The notes under the pieces: model-generated
Seen by the model: only the letters and a program-made list of their open reading frames with translations
Databases searched by the model: none
Told to the model about the DNA's origin: nothing
In this document: positions 26,624-35,794 of the stretch, one piece after another
Layout of the letters: every line of letters begins with the position of its first letter
Numbering within the stretch: position 1 is the stretch's first letter
DNA from: Citrobacter sedlakii NBRC 105722
Lineage (GTDB): Bacteria > Pseudomonadota > Gammaproteobacteria > Enterobacterales > Enterobacteriaceae
Direction: 5' to 3'
NCBI RefSeq assembly: GCF_000759835.1
Contig: NZ_BBNB01000001.1
Location: 682,001 to 746,000, forward strand
Length of the DNA stretch: 64,000 nucleotides
Translations under genes and position numbers: made by a program

Positions 26624-26746
26624 TACATACTCCTGTCAGGTGTGGTACTGCGATACATTATCGCAGATCAATATTGGTATCATGTTAACTCAGAATACAT
26701 AAAAATTGATTATTCTTGCTATTAGCTAAAAATGCTTTCGGCTTAT

Positions 26747-27766
26747 TTAGTCCTTTTTATAACCATTTGGATTCTTTTGCTGCCAATTCCAAGAATCTCG
26801 AATCATATCATCCAAGCCTCGCCTCGCTTTCCATCCAAGCTCTTTTTCTGCTTTCGCAGGATCGGACCAACATTCGGCGATATCTCCAGAGCGTCTTTCA
26901 CTTAAAGTATAAGGTACAGTGCGAGAGGTTACTCGTTCAAAAGCGGTTAAGAGTTCCAGAACTGAATAACCTTTACCCGTTCCGAGATTATAAACTTTAT
27001 GATTTGGTCCTTCGTTTCTATGATCTAACGCAGCAATATGACCTTCAGCGAGATCCATAACATGTATAAAATCACGGACTCCAGTCCCATCCTTTGTTGG
27101 ATAATCGCTTCCATATACTGACACTTGCTTATGCTTACCGACAGCAACCTGACAGATATACGGCATAAGATTATTTGGGATGCCATTAGGGTCTTCACCT
27201 ATATTTCCAGAGGGATGAGCTGCAACTGGATTAAAATAGCGCAAGATTGTCACTCTAAAGTCAGGATATGCACGCGCTATATCCTCAAGTATCTTCTCAA
27301 CCATGAGCTTCGATGTACCGTAAGGATTTGTAGTTCCTCCAATACGTGAGCTCTCAGTTAAAGGAATTGTTTCTGGTTCACCATATACAGTTGCAGAAGA
27401 GCTAAAAATTAAATTATTTACATTTTGTTTAATCATCTCATCTATCAAGCATAAGGTTCCGGATATATTCACCTCATAGTATTTTAGAGGATATGATATT
27501 GATTCACCAACTGATTTAAGTCCTGCAAAGTGGATAACATCGGTGATATTATTTTCACTAAATATTCTTTTTAAGAGGTGTTTATCAAGTATTGAGCCCT
27601 CATAAAAGGTAGGTTTTACATTAGTGATATCTTTAACTCTTATTAACGCTTCAGGTGAGGAATTATTAAAATCGTCAATGATAACAACGCTTTTACCTTT
27701 TTCAAGCAGTCTCACTACAGTATGAGAACCTATATAACCAGCACCACCTGTAACTAAAATACTCAT
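26747..27766 (-). CDS. galE: UDP-hexose 4-epimerase, GalE/Gne type (Cys299)
   Basis: 339 residues of the extended SDR epimerase family, beginning [19 protein letters not shown]-binding GGAGYIG, catalytic Ser124 (FSSSATVYG) and the Tyr149-x3-Lys153 pair are all in their E. coli GalE positions. The residue that E. coli GalE has as Tyr299 is Cys here (GDIAECWSD). In studied epimerases a small residue at this site lets the enzyme also accept N-acetylated UDP-hexosamines. It may therefore make UDP-Gal, UDP-GalNAc or both for this O-antigen. An in-frame GTG two codons upstream is less likely as start, because ATG 27766 is better spaced from AAGG. It is the last gene of the cluster, after a 377-base gap. 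Confidence 0.9.
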   Translation of the reverse strand: MSILVTGGAGYIGSHTVVRLLEKGKSVVIIDDFNNSSPEALIRVKDITNVKPTFYEGSILDKHLLKRIFSENNITDVIHFAGLKSVGESISYPLKYYEVNISGTLCLIDEMIKQNVNNLIFSSSATVYGEPETIPLTESSRIGGTTNPYGTSKLMVEKILEDIARAYPDFRVTILRYFNPVAAHPSGNIGEDPNGIPNNLMPYICQVAVGKHKQVSVYGSDYPTKDGTGVRDFIHVMDLAEGHIAALDHRNEGPNHKVYNLGTGKGYSVLELLTAFERVTSRTVPYTLSERRSGDIAECWSDPAKAEKELGWKARRGLDDMIRDSWNWQQKNPNGYKKD

Positions 27767-28143
27767 AAACACCGACCTTATTAATTATAAAACAATTGCA
27801 ATCAAATAAACCACATGATTTTATTAAAATATTTTCAGCATATAAAGCTAATCTTTATATAGAAAAAATTCATCAAATTGATTGCCTTGTGTCCACTATT
27901 TCCTTTCACATTGCTATTATTTCTTGATCAGAACGAGGAGAAATTATTTTTTACGTACAAATAAAACCCTCTGAAAGTTGAGAATAAGAAATGCAATTAT
28001 TTTATTTGAAGTGCTTATATATCGAAGGCATATCATCAAACTTATTTATAATCCTTTCCATACATATACATAATATTATGCATATATTAATAATATGTAG
28101 CTATCTTTGACTGCTTATTGGATTGAGTAATTGATTAATATAT
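27767..28143 (-). other. AT-rich gap between the last O-antigen glycosyltransferase and galE
   Basis: 377 bases of very AT-rich sequence without a credible coding frame on either strand. It is far longer than the other gaps in the cluster, most of which overlap or are under 60 bases. It probably holds a promoter for galE on the minus strand. I could not pick out convincing -35/-10 boxes or recognise a gene remnant in it. Confidence 0.5.
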
Positions 28144-29232
28144 TCAAAAATTACTTTTGTAAACATTTAGCCAATGATTAACTATAGAGTTTATTGAGAA
28201 ATGATCAACGACTTTTCTCCTGTTTTCCTTTTCTATCTCATTTATTGATGATATTGGTAAATTACCGACTTCAATGATTTTGTTAGCCAGGGCTTTAGCA
28301 TCTGAGGTAGGAACGATATAATCAGAATTCGTAAAAGCTTCTTTCACTCCGCCAGCATCTGTACAAACGGCTATTCGCTGACATGACATGGCTTCAATAA
28401 CAACTAGGCTAAAACCTTCCCAAGCGGAGGATAAAACAAATATATCGCATGCAGAATAATAATCAGAAACATTACTTATACTTCCAAGTAAATTAACACG
28501 AGCCTCTAAATTGTGATCTTTAATTATCTTTTCAATTTTCGGTCGAACCTCTCCCTCACCTATTATAATAAGCTTATAGTCATCAGGTAAAAGCATGAAG
28601 GCTGATAATAAATTTGGATAATCTTTTGCAGGATTTAATCTTCCCACGCTAAGAATCAACTTATCATTAACATCGATAGACAATATTTTTCTTATGGAAA
28701 GACGTTTTTCGATGCTGAAAGAAAATTTTTCAGTATCAACACCATTATAAACAACAATAGATTTAGCTTCAGAAAAAAATTTTTTATCGATGTATTCACG
28801 GAGAGCCTCTTTACTAACGTTTGTATTTATGTCACTTAGATAATCAGTAAAGCGGTAACTGAGCATGCGTAATTTTCCACCTTCATATTTACTATGAGCT
28901 GTACATATGAGTTTATACGTACAATGTCCAAATAGCTTGGATAATCTCGACATAATATTGGCATGGAACATATGACTATGAACAACATCAGGTTTAAGTA
29001 TAGAAATTATATTTCGCAGTTTAATCACACCTAATAACAATCCTAATGGATTTTTTTTCATATTAACATTGTAAATAGTGATATTTTCATTATGAGGTAG
29101 AACCGTATTTTCCCCAGTAAGGGTAATTATTGAAACGTGATGCTTCGCTTCAGTAAGTCTATCCGCTAATAAACATACCTGCTTTTCTGCACCTCCCAGA
29201 CCCAAGCCTGTAATTACTAATACAATTTTCAT
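28144..29232 (-). CDS. O-antigen glycosyltransferase, family GT4
   Basis: 362 residues. The N-terminal half has the GT4 acceptor-side signature GLGLGGAEKQV (residues 9-19) and a VHSHMFHANI segment (about 84-93). The C-terminal half begins at LSVGRLNPAKDYPNLLSAF and carries the EX7E motif in WEGFSLVVIEAM, which contacts the sugar nucleotide in retaining GT-B enzymes. It should add one sugar to the lipid-linked O-unit on the cytoplasmic face of the inner membrane. Donor and linkage cannot be read from the sequence. It overlaps the preceding GT2 gene by four bases and has the low GC content typical of O-antigen genes. Confidence 0.85.
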   Translation of the reverse strand: MKIVLVITGLGLGGAEKQVCLLADRLTEAKHHVSIITLTGENTVLPHNENITIYNVNMKKNPLGLLLGVIKLRNIISILKPDVVHSHMFHANIMSRLSKLFGHCTYKLICTAHSKYEGGKLRMLSYRFTDYLSDINTNVSKEALREYIDKKFFSEAKSIVVYNGVDTEKFSFSIEKRLSIRKILSIDVNDKLILSVGRLNPAKDYPNLLSAFMLLPDDYKLIIIGEGEVRPKIEKIIKDHNLEARVNLLGSISNVSDYYSACDIFVLSSAWEGFSLVVIEAMSCQRIAVCTDAGGVKEAFTNSDYIVPTSDAKALANKIIEVGNLPISSINEIEKENRRKVVDHFSINSIVNHWLNVYKSNF

Positions 29233-30017
29233 TTTCTAAGCTCGTATAATTTACATTGGAAATAACGGATCAACATTTTCATTTTTCGGATGTAGCTCGT
29301 CTCACGCTTAAACTGATCTTTATAATAGATACCAAATCCTTTTGGATTTGCTAATAGTTGAGACTTAAAGTTCAAAGATAATCCATCTTCGAGATACTCA
29401 CAGAGGTAAACTGCTTTATTTTTATGAAACTTTACTAAGGCATGATCTGTAATTTTATTCCAGATATATAACTCTGGTACAAATTTTTCATTGTGAAAGT
29501 GGGGGAATGGATGCTGCATCAATATCTCTTTCTTAAAGCAATATGCAAGATCTCCTTTAAATAGGTGACCAGCATCAGTCGCTGGAAGATAACAGATGCT
29601 GTCAGATGCTTCATTAAAAGAAATGCCTATAATGGTTTTATCTAAATAGGCTTTACGAAATGCCACGCCTGATATTTTTTTAAGATCTTTATCCGCTTGA
29701 TTTAGACTATCTTCGACACAAGAAATAGCGTCATATGTTAAAATATCATCGCTATCAACTATCAGGATATGATTTCCCTCACATAATTGCACACCAGCAT
29801 TAATAGCTTGTGATTTCCCTGTATTTGTCTGATAAAAATAAAAAATTCTGATTAGATTTTGTTTCTGAAATTCTTTTATTAATTTTTCAGTATCATCTAT
29901 ACTGCCATCATCAATAACAACCCATTCAAATGATTTAGCCGATTGGTTAATTAACGAAGTGTATAATCTCGTTAGCGTATAGGCACGATTGTAAGTAGGT
30001 GTTAATACTGAGATCAT
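29229..30017 (-). CDS. O-antigen glycosyltransferase, family GT2
   Basis: 262 residues with a GT-A fold. The sequence SVLTPTYNRAYTLTRLY opens the nucleotide-binding domain, VVIDDGSIDDT (about 33-43) holds the first aspartates, and LIVDSDDIL (about 89-97) is the DxD-type metal/donor site. It is a likely inverting transferase of O-unit assembly. It overlaps its neighbours by four bases on both sides, which implies coupled translation within the cluster. The sugar it transfers is unknown. Confidence 0.85.
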   Translation of the reverse strand: MISVLTPTYNRAYTLTRLYTSLINQSAKSFEWVVIDDGSIDDTEKLIKEFQKQNLIRIFYFYQTNTGKSQAINAGVQLCEGNHILIVDSDDILTYDAISCVEDSLNQADKDLKKISGVAFRKAYLDKTIIGISFNEASDSICYLPATDAGHLFKGDLAYCFKKEILMQHPFPHFHNEKFVPELYIWNKITDHALVKFHKNKAVYLCEYLEDGLSLNFKSQLLANPKGFGIYYKDQFKRETSYIRKMKMLIRYFQCKLYELRK

Positions 30018-30949
30018 TGGCTAAAGGTCCTTCTAACTATACATTTTAACAATAGTTTTATTCTGCTATTGTTTAAGCGGAAATCATGCTTCAATAATAT
30101 TATTATTTGGGAAAACTTGCTTTTTGTGTCACAAAATTTGAAGAAGATTTCAAAATCTTTTTTAATATCATCTGTTAAGAGATGGTAGTAATTTTCATAA
30201 AACGCTCTCTTCACTAAAAAATGCTCTTTCGATAGGAGGTAATTGACCTTAGATGTCAACATTGAAATGAATCTATTATTAAATTTTTTTTGCCCAGTCA
30301 CAGCACCCATATGCTGTCGATATAGCATTAACTTTTTAGGTAAGAAATATACGTGTCCCATCGAATGCGCAACCAGACTAACGACATCATCATGTAAGTG
30401 AACATAACCGTGATAATCGGCCACTATACCGACCATTGCTTTATTAAATAAAATCGAACATCCCTGATAACCAGCATTGAAAAATAAAAAATCTTTCAAT
30501 CGATTGGCGTGGTTATGAGATATACCACTAAAATCGATATGCCCCGTATTGTCATCAAAAGCGTACCCATCAGCATATACTATCGATGGTAACTTACTGG
30601 TTCCCATTCCTTTATTGTCAGCATAAGCAATGATACTGCTTAATTTGTTTTCGAGCCAAATATCATCTTGATCGCAAAAAATTGTATAATTTGTATTCGA
30701 AAACTTTACTAATGATAGAAAGTTTTTACCCGCACCAAGTCCTGTTATACCATCCTCAATAAGATTAATACGACTATCAATTAACTGCATTCTTTTTATA
30801 ATATCAAGGGTGTTATCTGATGAACCATCATCATGAATATAAAGTATCCAGTTTTTATATTTCTGTTGCTGCAATGAAAGAATTTGGTTCTCTATAAATG
30901 CGCTTCCATTATAAGTTGCCATTAAGATCGTTACTGTTTTATCTTGCAT
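30014..30949 (-). CDS. O-antigen glycosyltransferase, family GT2 (rhamnosyltransferase-like)
   Basis: 311 residues from the chosen start (MQDKTVTILMATYNGS). The GT-A core shows YIHDDGSSDNT and IFCDQDDIWLENK; the CDQDDIW form of the donor-site motif is common in O-antigen rhamnosyltransferases. Since rfbBDAC are present, dTDP-rhamnose is a plausible donor (inference). Other in-frame starts lie at 30967 and 30982. I prefer 30949 because the GGAG upstream fits it best and the overlap with wzy is then 19 bases. The C-terminal third is not catalytic and is basic. Confidence 0.82.
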   Translation of the reverse strand: MQDKTVTILMATYNGSAFIENQILSLQQQKYKNWILYIHDDGSSDNTLDIIKRMQLIDSRINLIEDGITGLGAGKNFLSLVKFSNTNYTIFCDQDDIWLENKLSSIIAYADNKGMGTSKLPSIVYADGYAFDDNTGHIDFSGISHNHANRLKDFLFFNAGYQGCSILFNKAMVGIVADYHGYVHLHDDVVSLVAHSMGHVYFLPKKLMLYRQHMGAVTGQKKFNNRFISMLTSKVNYLLSKEHFLVKRAFYENYYHLLTDDIKKDFEIFFKFCDTKSKFSQIIILLKHDFRLNNSRIKLLLKCIVRRTFSQ

Positions 30950-32112
30950 TTGACTGTAAATCTCCATAATAAATACATGCAAATAACCACTTTAATATTA
31001 CCAGCAAGATTGGTTATTAAAGTTTCAGCGAAAAATGAGGTAAACAGACCAATAGCAAAACTAGCATAAATAAGTAACGCAAGAGGATTACCTTTTTTGG
31101 CCAACAAATATATCGTTGAATATATAACTCCATATAAAATCGCGCCGAAAGCTACGCCTAACAAAGAATAATCTTGGTAAAATGGTTGCATAACTGTAAA
31201 TACATTGGTCGGAACCGGTACGTTCACGTAATCTAAAATCGTTTTAACTGGTTCAGTCGATGATAATCCCGTTTTGTATAAAACTGCGATCAGAAACCTA
31301 AAAGTATATTCACCGGCTTCACCATTTGTATTCAGCTCAGATAATTTGCTTAATGCCAAAAGTGGAGAGTAAATATATATACCCAACACAGAACTCACCG
31401 TTGTGCTCTCCCCACTGGACATTCTCATAAAATGCATAAAAAGAATAGCGAAAATTATTGCAGGCGCTATAAAAAACAACTTCTTTTTATTTAATCCTAC
31501 TGTCATTTCACGTATCACTAAGAAAATCAAAATTGGGGTGATTAAAGCAAATTTTCCCATAGTCCCTATACAAAATAAAATCATCCATAGCCATAATGTA
31601 TACTTGTTCTTTTTGTTTCTTTCAGTAATGCAAACGATTGAAAACATTGCTATCAAAACTGGATAGACAGTTGTCATCAAGGTGAATTTTTCACCTTCAT
31701 AATCTTCAATAATATTTGCGAGACGTAAGTTGAGGAGAAATGATGCAGGTCCGTTATTCCCAACGTTATATATTTCATACACTGTATAGATAGATAGTGG
31801 TATTACTATAATCCAATATCGTCCGCAAACATATTCTCTGTTTTCATAATATAAAGTGCTATTTATTTTTAAGGAGACCAGTTCGCCAGTAATTAAAATA
31901 ATGTATACAATTGTATACCAAATCATTAACGCATAGAAACTAATTTCGGGAAACTCTATGAACTCATCATAAGCGAACAATCCTGTAGATGTAACAAGAA
32001 ACCAAGCGAAACAATGTAATGACAGGGGTGATGTAAAATTAGATTTAACTAAATAAAGTGCAACAAAAAGCCCTAGCGTTGATATAATAGCAAGAGTGAT
32101 AACATATATCAT
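30931..32112 (-). CDS. wzy: O-antigen polymerase Wzy
   Basis: 393 residues with 10-12 hydrophobic segments and a large hydrophilic loop in the second half (about residues 232-310), the usual Wzy topology. Wzy proteins share little sequence, so the call rests on topology, on its place between wzx and glycosyltransferase genes, and on its being the only other polytopic protein in the cluster. It would polymerise O-units on the periplasmic face after flipping by Wzx, with WzzB setting the length. The 3' end overlaps the next glycosyltransferase gene. Confidence 0.85.
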   Translation of the reverse strand: MIYVITLAIISTLGLFVALYLVKSNFTSPLSLHCFAWFLVTSTGLFAYDEFIEFPEISFYALMIWYTIVYIILITGELVSLKINSTLYYENREYVCGRYWIIVIPLSIYTVYEIYNVGNNGPASFLLNLRLANIIEDYEGEKFTLMTTVYPVLIAMFSIVCITERNKKNKYTLWLWMILFCIGTMGKFALITPILIFLVIREMTVGLNKKKLFFIAPAIIFAILFMHFMRMSSGESTTVSSVLGIYIYSPLLALSKLSELNTNGEAGEYTFRFLIAVLYKTGLSSTEPVKTILDYVNVPVPTNVFTVMQPFYQDYSLLGVAFGAILYGVIYSTIYLLAKKGNPLALLIYASFAIGLFTSFFAETLITNLAGNIKVVICMYLLWRFTVKCKIKQ

Positions 32113-32163
32113 AATAAGTCAGTTCCTACTTTCTTTGAAAGCTATTATAAGTAGATTATTTTG

Positions 32164-33408
32164 TTACCTATCAAAGCATCTATCGATGAATGACAGCAAT
32201 ATGTAATCCACTGTAACTCTTATGCTCCAGGCATATGCTGCACCAACCACCCCAAAGCTCTTAATAAAATAAAACAGAACTAACAAATACGGTATCAACT
32301 CAAGCATGTGTATATAAGCGGTAATTTTTGCATAACCCCGGGATTGTATACTTGCAAAAGGAACCTGTGCTAATGAATTGAAGACAAAGCCAATTAAAAG
32401 AATAATTAAAATCGTGGCTGAAGTCCCGGAAAATTCAGGTCCCATCCACAATATCATAAATTTATCACTGACAATACTCCCAACTACAAATATTGGAAAA
32501 GTAATTAAAAACAAAATTACCGTGACGAGATTTTTATTTTTTTTCCTATCGTGGACATTCTTTGAAGAACTTAAACGAGGGAAAATGGCCCGCGCAAATG
32601 CACCGGGAACAATACCTAATCTTGCGATAATTTCTGAGGGAGCAGTATAAAAAGCAACCATAGCCGCTCCTAGCTGGTTAGAAACAATAAATCGGTCAAA
32701 GTATGCCATTAATGGGCTTATGATATTGCTTATAGTTATCCATCCGCCAAACATAAGCATCCGCTTTAATGTTATTTTGCTGAACCTAAAAAGTGACTCA
32801 ACAAGTATTTCTCTGCACAGAAAAAATGCAAATACCAGACAGATTAATCTTGATATAACAAGACCGGAAATAGCATATTCTATTGTAGGAGAAACTAAAA
32901 TGAAGCCGACAGGAAGAAGTGAAAGAAGGGAGCCTGTCACAGATTTGTATATGTTTAATACGCCAAATCTTTCCTCACCTTCTAGAATTGCAAGCCATAT
33001 TTGAGTTATTAAAAATACAGGAATCGAGAGAGAAAGTATCTTCAAAGAATTGACAACACTTAAATGTAAACCAATACTTATTTTTAATAAATTAGTTATA
33101 GCATCGCTTGAGGAATATAAGATAAAAGAGGCGATAACGCCCATTACCATAACCAATAATGTTGCTGTAAAGATTATTTTTCTTTTTTCTTCATTATCAT
33201 TTCGGAATAGCGCTATTTCACGGATAACAGCCCTCGACAATCCCACATCAAAAATACTTGCATACCCAACAATCGCCATTGCAAGGGTAAATATACCAAA
33301 GGTTTCTGCTCCTAAGACCCTCCCCAGAATGCCTAATGCTGGTACCGTTATAATCGCTGGAATAATATAACCAGCAACGTTCCAAAGGCTGTTTTTTATA
33401 ACACTCAT
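32164..33408 (-). CDS. wzx: O-antigen flippase Wzx
   Basis: 414 residues with about 12 membrane segments of the polysaccharide exporter (MOP/PST) superfamily. The N-terminus NSLWNVAGYIIPAIITVPALGILGRVLGAETFG is typical of Wzx proteins (quoted region: residues 6-38). It moves the undecaprenyl-linked O-unit across the inner membrane. It overlaps rfbC by four bases and is followed by wzy, the usual flippase-polymerase pairing. Very low GC content sets it apart from rfbBDAC. Confidence 0.92.
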   Translation of the reverse strand: MSVIKNSLWNVAGYIIPAIITVPALGILGRVLGAETFGIFTLAMAIVGYASIFDVGLSRAVIREIALFRNDNEEKRKIIFTATLLVMVMGVIASFILYSSSDAITNLLKISIGLHLSVVNSLKILSLSIPVFLITQIWLAILEGEERFGVLNIYKSVTGSLLSLLPVGFILVSPTIEYAISGLVISRLICLVFAFFLCREILVESLFRFSKITLKRMLMFGGWITISNIISPLMAYFDRFIVSNQLGAAMVAFYTAPSEIIARLGIVPGAFARAIFPRLSSSKNVHDRKKNKNLVTVILFLITFPIFVVGSIVSDKFMILWMGPEFSGTSATILIILLIGFVFNSLAQVPFASIQSRGYAKITAYIHMLELIPYLLVLFYFIKSFGVVGAAYAWSIRVTVDYILLSFIDRCFDR

Positions 33409-33962
33409 TCAAAAAACTCATTTTTTATAATAAACGCCAAATCCGGTGCAACTTCGTCTTTAGGAGAAAGTTTAAAAGTTATATTTAGCGGCCATTTAAT
33501 ATTAATCTGAGGATCGGCATAATTTATTGATCGTTCCGCTTCAGGACTGTAATAATTCGTGGTCTTATAAACAAATTCTGCCCTCTCGCTCAATACCAAG
33601 AAACCATGAGCAAATCCCTCAGGTATCCATAACTGTCGTTTATTTTCCGATGATAAATGAACACCAATCCATTTACCGAAGGTCAATGAAGATTTTCGAA
33701 GATCGACGGCAACATCAAAAACTTCACCAGCTACACATCGCACAAGTTTACCCTGAGCGTGTGGATTTAGCTGATAATGTAAGCCACGCAATACCCCTTT
33801 ATGTGATTTCGAATGATTATCCTGTACAAAATTAACACTTCTACCTATCGCATCTTCAAAAGTTCGCTGGTTAAAACTTTCAAAAAAAAATCCACGATTA
33901 TCACAATAAACAGTAGGCTCTAAAATAATTACATCTGGTAATTCTGTCTTTATAACTTTCAT
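33405..33962 (-). CDS. rfbC: dTDP-4-dehydrorhamnose 3,5-epimerase RfbC (RmlC)
   Basis: 185 residues of the RmlC cupin family. The third step of dTDP-L-rhamnose synthesis is epimerisation at C3 and C5. The catalytic base is His62 in GVLRGLHYQL, and WIPEGFAHGFLVLS is the conserved cupin strand. YKTTNYYSPEAERSI contains the active-site tyrosine. It follows rfbA by three bases and overlaps wzx. Confidence 0.96.
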   Translation of the reverse strand: MKVIKTELPDVIILEPTVYCDNRGFFFESFNQRTFEDAIGRSVNFVQDNHSKSHKGVLRGLHYQLNPHAQGKLVRCVAGEVFDVAVDLRKSSLTFGKWIGVHLSSENKRQLWIPEGFAHGFLVLSERAEFVYKTTNYYSPEAERSINYADPQINIKWPLNITFKLSPKDEVAPDLAFIIKNEFFE

Positions 33963-33965
33963 TTT

Positions 33966-34844
33966 TTAATAACCTTTAATTATTTTGATAAGATATTTCC
34001 CATAATCATTTTTATTCAATGGCCCAGCTAGTTTTTTAACCTGCTCTGCGCCAATAAAGCCTTTGCGAAAGGCTATCTCCTCGGGGCAAGAAACTTTCAA
34101 CCCTTGACGTTCCTCGATTGTCGCAATAAAGTTACTCGCCTCAATCAAACTTTGATGCGTTCCGGTATCCAGCCAGGCATAGCCACGGCCCATCATGGCA
34201 ACAGATAATCTTCCCTGTTCCATATAAATACGGTTGATATCGGTGATTTCCAGTTCACCACGCGCGGAAGGCTTCAGATTTCTGGCCATCTCAACAACAC
34301 TGTTATCGTAGAAATAAAGCCCCGTTACCGCATAATTGCTTTTTGGCTCAAGCGGTTTTTCTTCCAGGCTGATAGCAGTACCATTTTTATCAAACTCCAC
34401 CACGCCATAGCGCTCGGGGTCGTTCACATGATATGCAAAAACAGTCGCCCCGCTTTCTTTATTCACGGCAGCGTCCATCAGTTTCGGAAGATCGTGACCG
34501 TAGAAAATATTATCCCCAAGTACTAATGCACAATCATCATTACCAATAAATTCTTCGCCAATGATAAATGCCTGCGCCAGACCGTCAGGGCTTGGCTGCA
34601 CTTTATACTGAAGATTTAATCCCCACTGACTACCATCGCCAAGCAGTTGCTCAAAGCGTGGCGTGTCCTGTGGAGTGCTGATAATGAGAATATCCCGAAT
34701 ACCCGCTAGCATCAGGGTAGAAAGCGGATAGTAAATCATTGGCTTATCATAAATAGGCAGCAATTGTTTACTCACAGCCATTGTAACCGGGTAAAGACGA
34801 GTGCCGGAGCCACCAGCGAGAATAATCCCTTTACGCGTTTTCAT
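33966..34844 (-). CDS. rfbA: Glucose-1-phosphate thymidylyltransferase RfbA (RmlA)
   Basis: 292 residues. It makes dTDP-glucose from dTTP and glucose 1-phosphate, the first step of dTDP-rhamnose synthesis. The nucleotidyltransferase signature [16 protein letters not shown] is at residues 6-21, and [26 protein letters not shown] and [10 protein letters not shown] are intact. I chose ATG 34844 (MKTRKGI), because it matches the family N-terminus and follows AGAAGAAG; a frame upstream to 34874 is open but unsupported. Confidence 0.96.
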   Translation of the reverse strand: MKTRKGIILAGGSGTRLYPVTMAVSKQLLPIYDKPMIYYPLSTLMLAGIRDILIISTPQDTPRFEQLLGDGSQWGLNLQYKVQPSPDGLAQAFIIGEEFIGNDDCALVLGDNIFYGHDLPKLMDAAVNKESGATVFAYHVNDPERYGVVEFDKNGTAISLEEKPLEPKSNYAVTGLYFYDNSVVEMARNLKPSARGELEITDINRIYMEQGRLSVAMMGRGYAWLDTGTHQSLIEASNFIATIEERQGLKVSCPEEIAFRKGFIGAEQVKKLAGPLNKNDYGKYLIKIIKGY

Positions 34845-34894
34845 ATCTTCTTCTCTTAAACACAAAATGCCCACATTCGGGCATTAAAAAATTG

Positions 34895-35794
34895 TTAAAT
34901 TGCTGTCGTTGTAAACAACTCATCCAGCATACGTTTGACACCCGTTTCCCATTGCGGGAGGACTAAATCAAAAGTTTTCTGGAATTTATCCGAGTTCAGT
35001 CTGGAGTTAGCAGGACGTTTCGCTGGAGTCGGGTATGAGCTGGTTGGGACCGCTTTAAGCTTGGTCAGAGCTAAATTTACTTCCGATTTCTGCGCTTCGG
35101 CGAAAACAAAAGAAGCATAGTCATACCAGGTGGTTGTACCACTGGCCACCAGATGATAAAGCCCTGCCACTTCCGGTTTAACCATGGCAACACGAATGGC
35201 ATGTGCAGTACAATCCGCCAGCAGCTCAGCCCCCGTTGGCGCACCATACTGATCGTTAATAACAGCCATTTCAGCGCGTTCTTTCGCGAGACGTAACATG
35301 GTCTTCGCAAAGTTATTGCCCTTACCTGCATAGACCCAACTGGTGCGGAATATCAGATGCCGGGAACAATGCGTCTGTAGTGCCTTTTCACCTGCCAGCT
35401 TTGTTTCACCATAGACATTTAGTGGAGCCGTTGCATCTGTCTCGCGCCATGGTGTCTCGCCAGTACCCGGAAAAACATAGTCGGTGGAATAATGCACTAC
35501 CCAGGCCCCTACCTCTTGCGCAGCTTCCGCTATCGCTTCGACACTCGTTGCGTTCAGTAACTGGGCAAACTCAACCTCTGTTTCTGCTTTATCCACGGCG
35601 GTATGCGCTGCTGCATTGACAATGACATCGGGGCGGATGCGGCGAACCGTCTCTGCGACACCTTCAGGATCACTAAAATCGCCACAGTAGTCGGTAGAAT
35701 GAACATCAAGCGCAATCAGGTTTCCTAATGGTGCGAGTGAACGTTGCAACTCCCAGCCCACCTGCCCTGTCTTACCGAACAAAAGGATGTTCAT
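34895..35794 (-). CDS. rfbD: dTDP-4-dehydrorhamnose reductase RfbD (RmlD)
   Basis: 299 residues of the reductase/extended SDR type. It reduces the 4-keto sugar with NAD(P)H to dTDP-L-rhamnose, the last step of the pathway. The N-terminal GKTGQVGWEL binds the nucleotide, STDYVFPG (Thr104, Asp105) precedes the Tyr128-x3-Lys132 pair in NVYGETKLAGE. It shares one base with the rfbB stop, and 50 bases separate it from rfbA. Confidence 0.96.
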   Translation of the reverse strand: MNILLFGKTGQVGWELQRSLAPLGNLIALDVHSTDYCGDFSDPEGVAETVRRIRPDVIVNAAAHTAVDKAETEVEFAQLLNATSVEAIAEAAQEVGAWVVHYSTDYVFPGTGETPWRETDATAPLNVYGETKLAGEKALQTHCSRHLIFRTSWVYAGKGNNFAKTMLRLAKERAEMAVINDQYGAPTGAELLADCTAHAIRVAMVKPEVAGLYHLVASGTTTWYDYASFVFAEAQKSEVNLALTKLKAVPTSSYPTPAKRPANSRLNSDKFQKTFDLVLPQWETGVKRMLDELFTTTAI

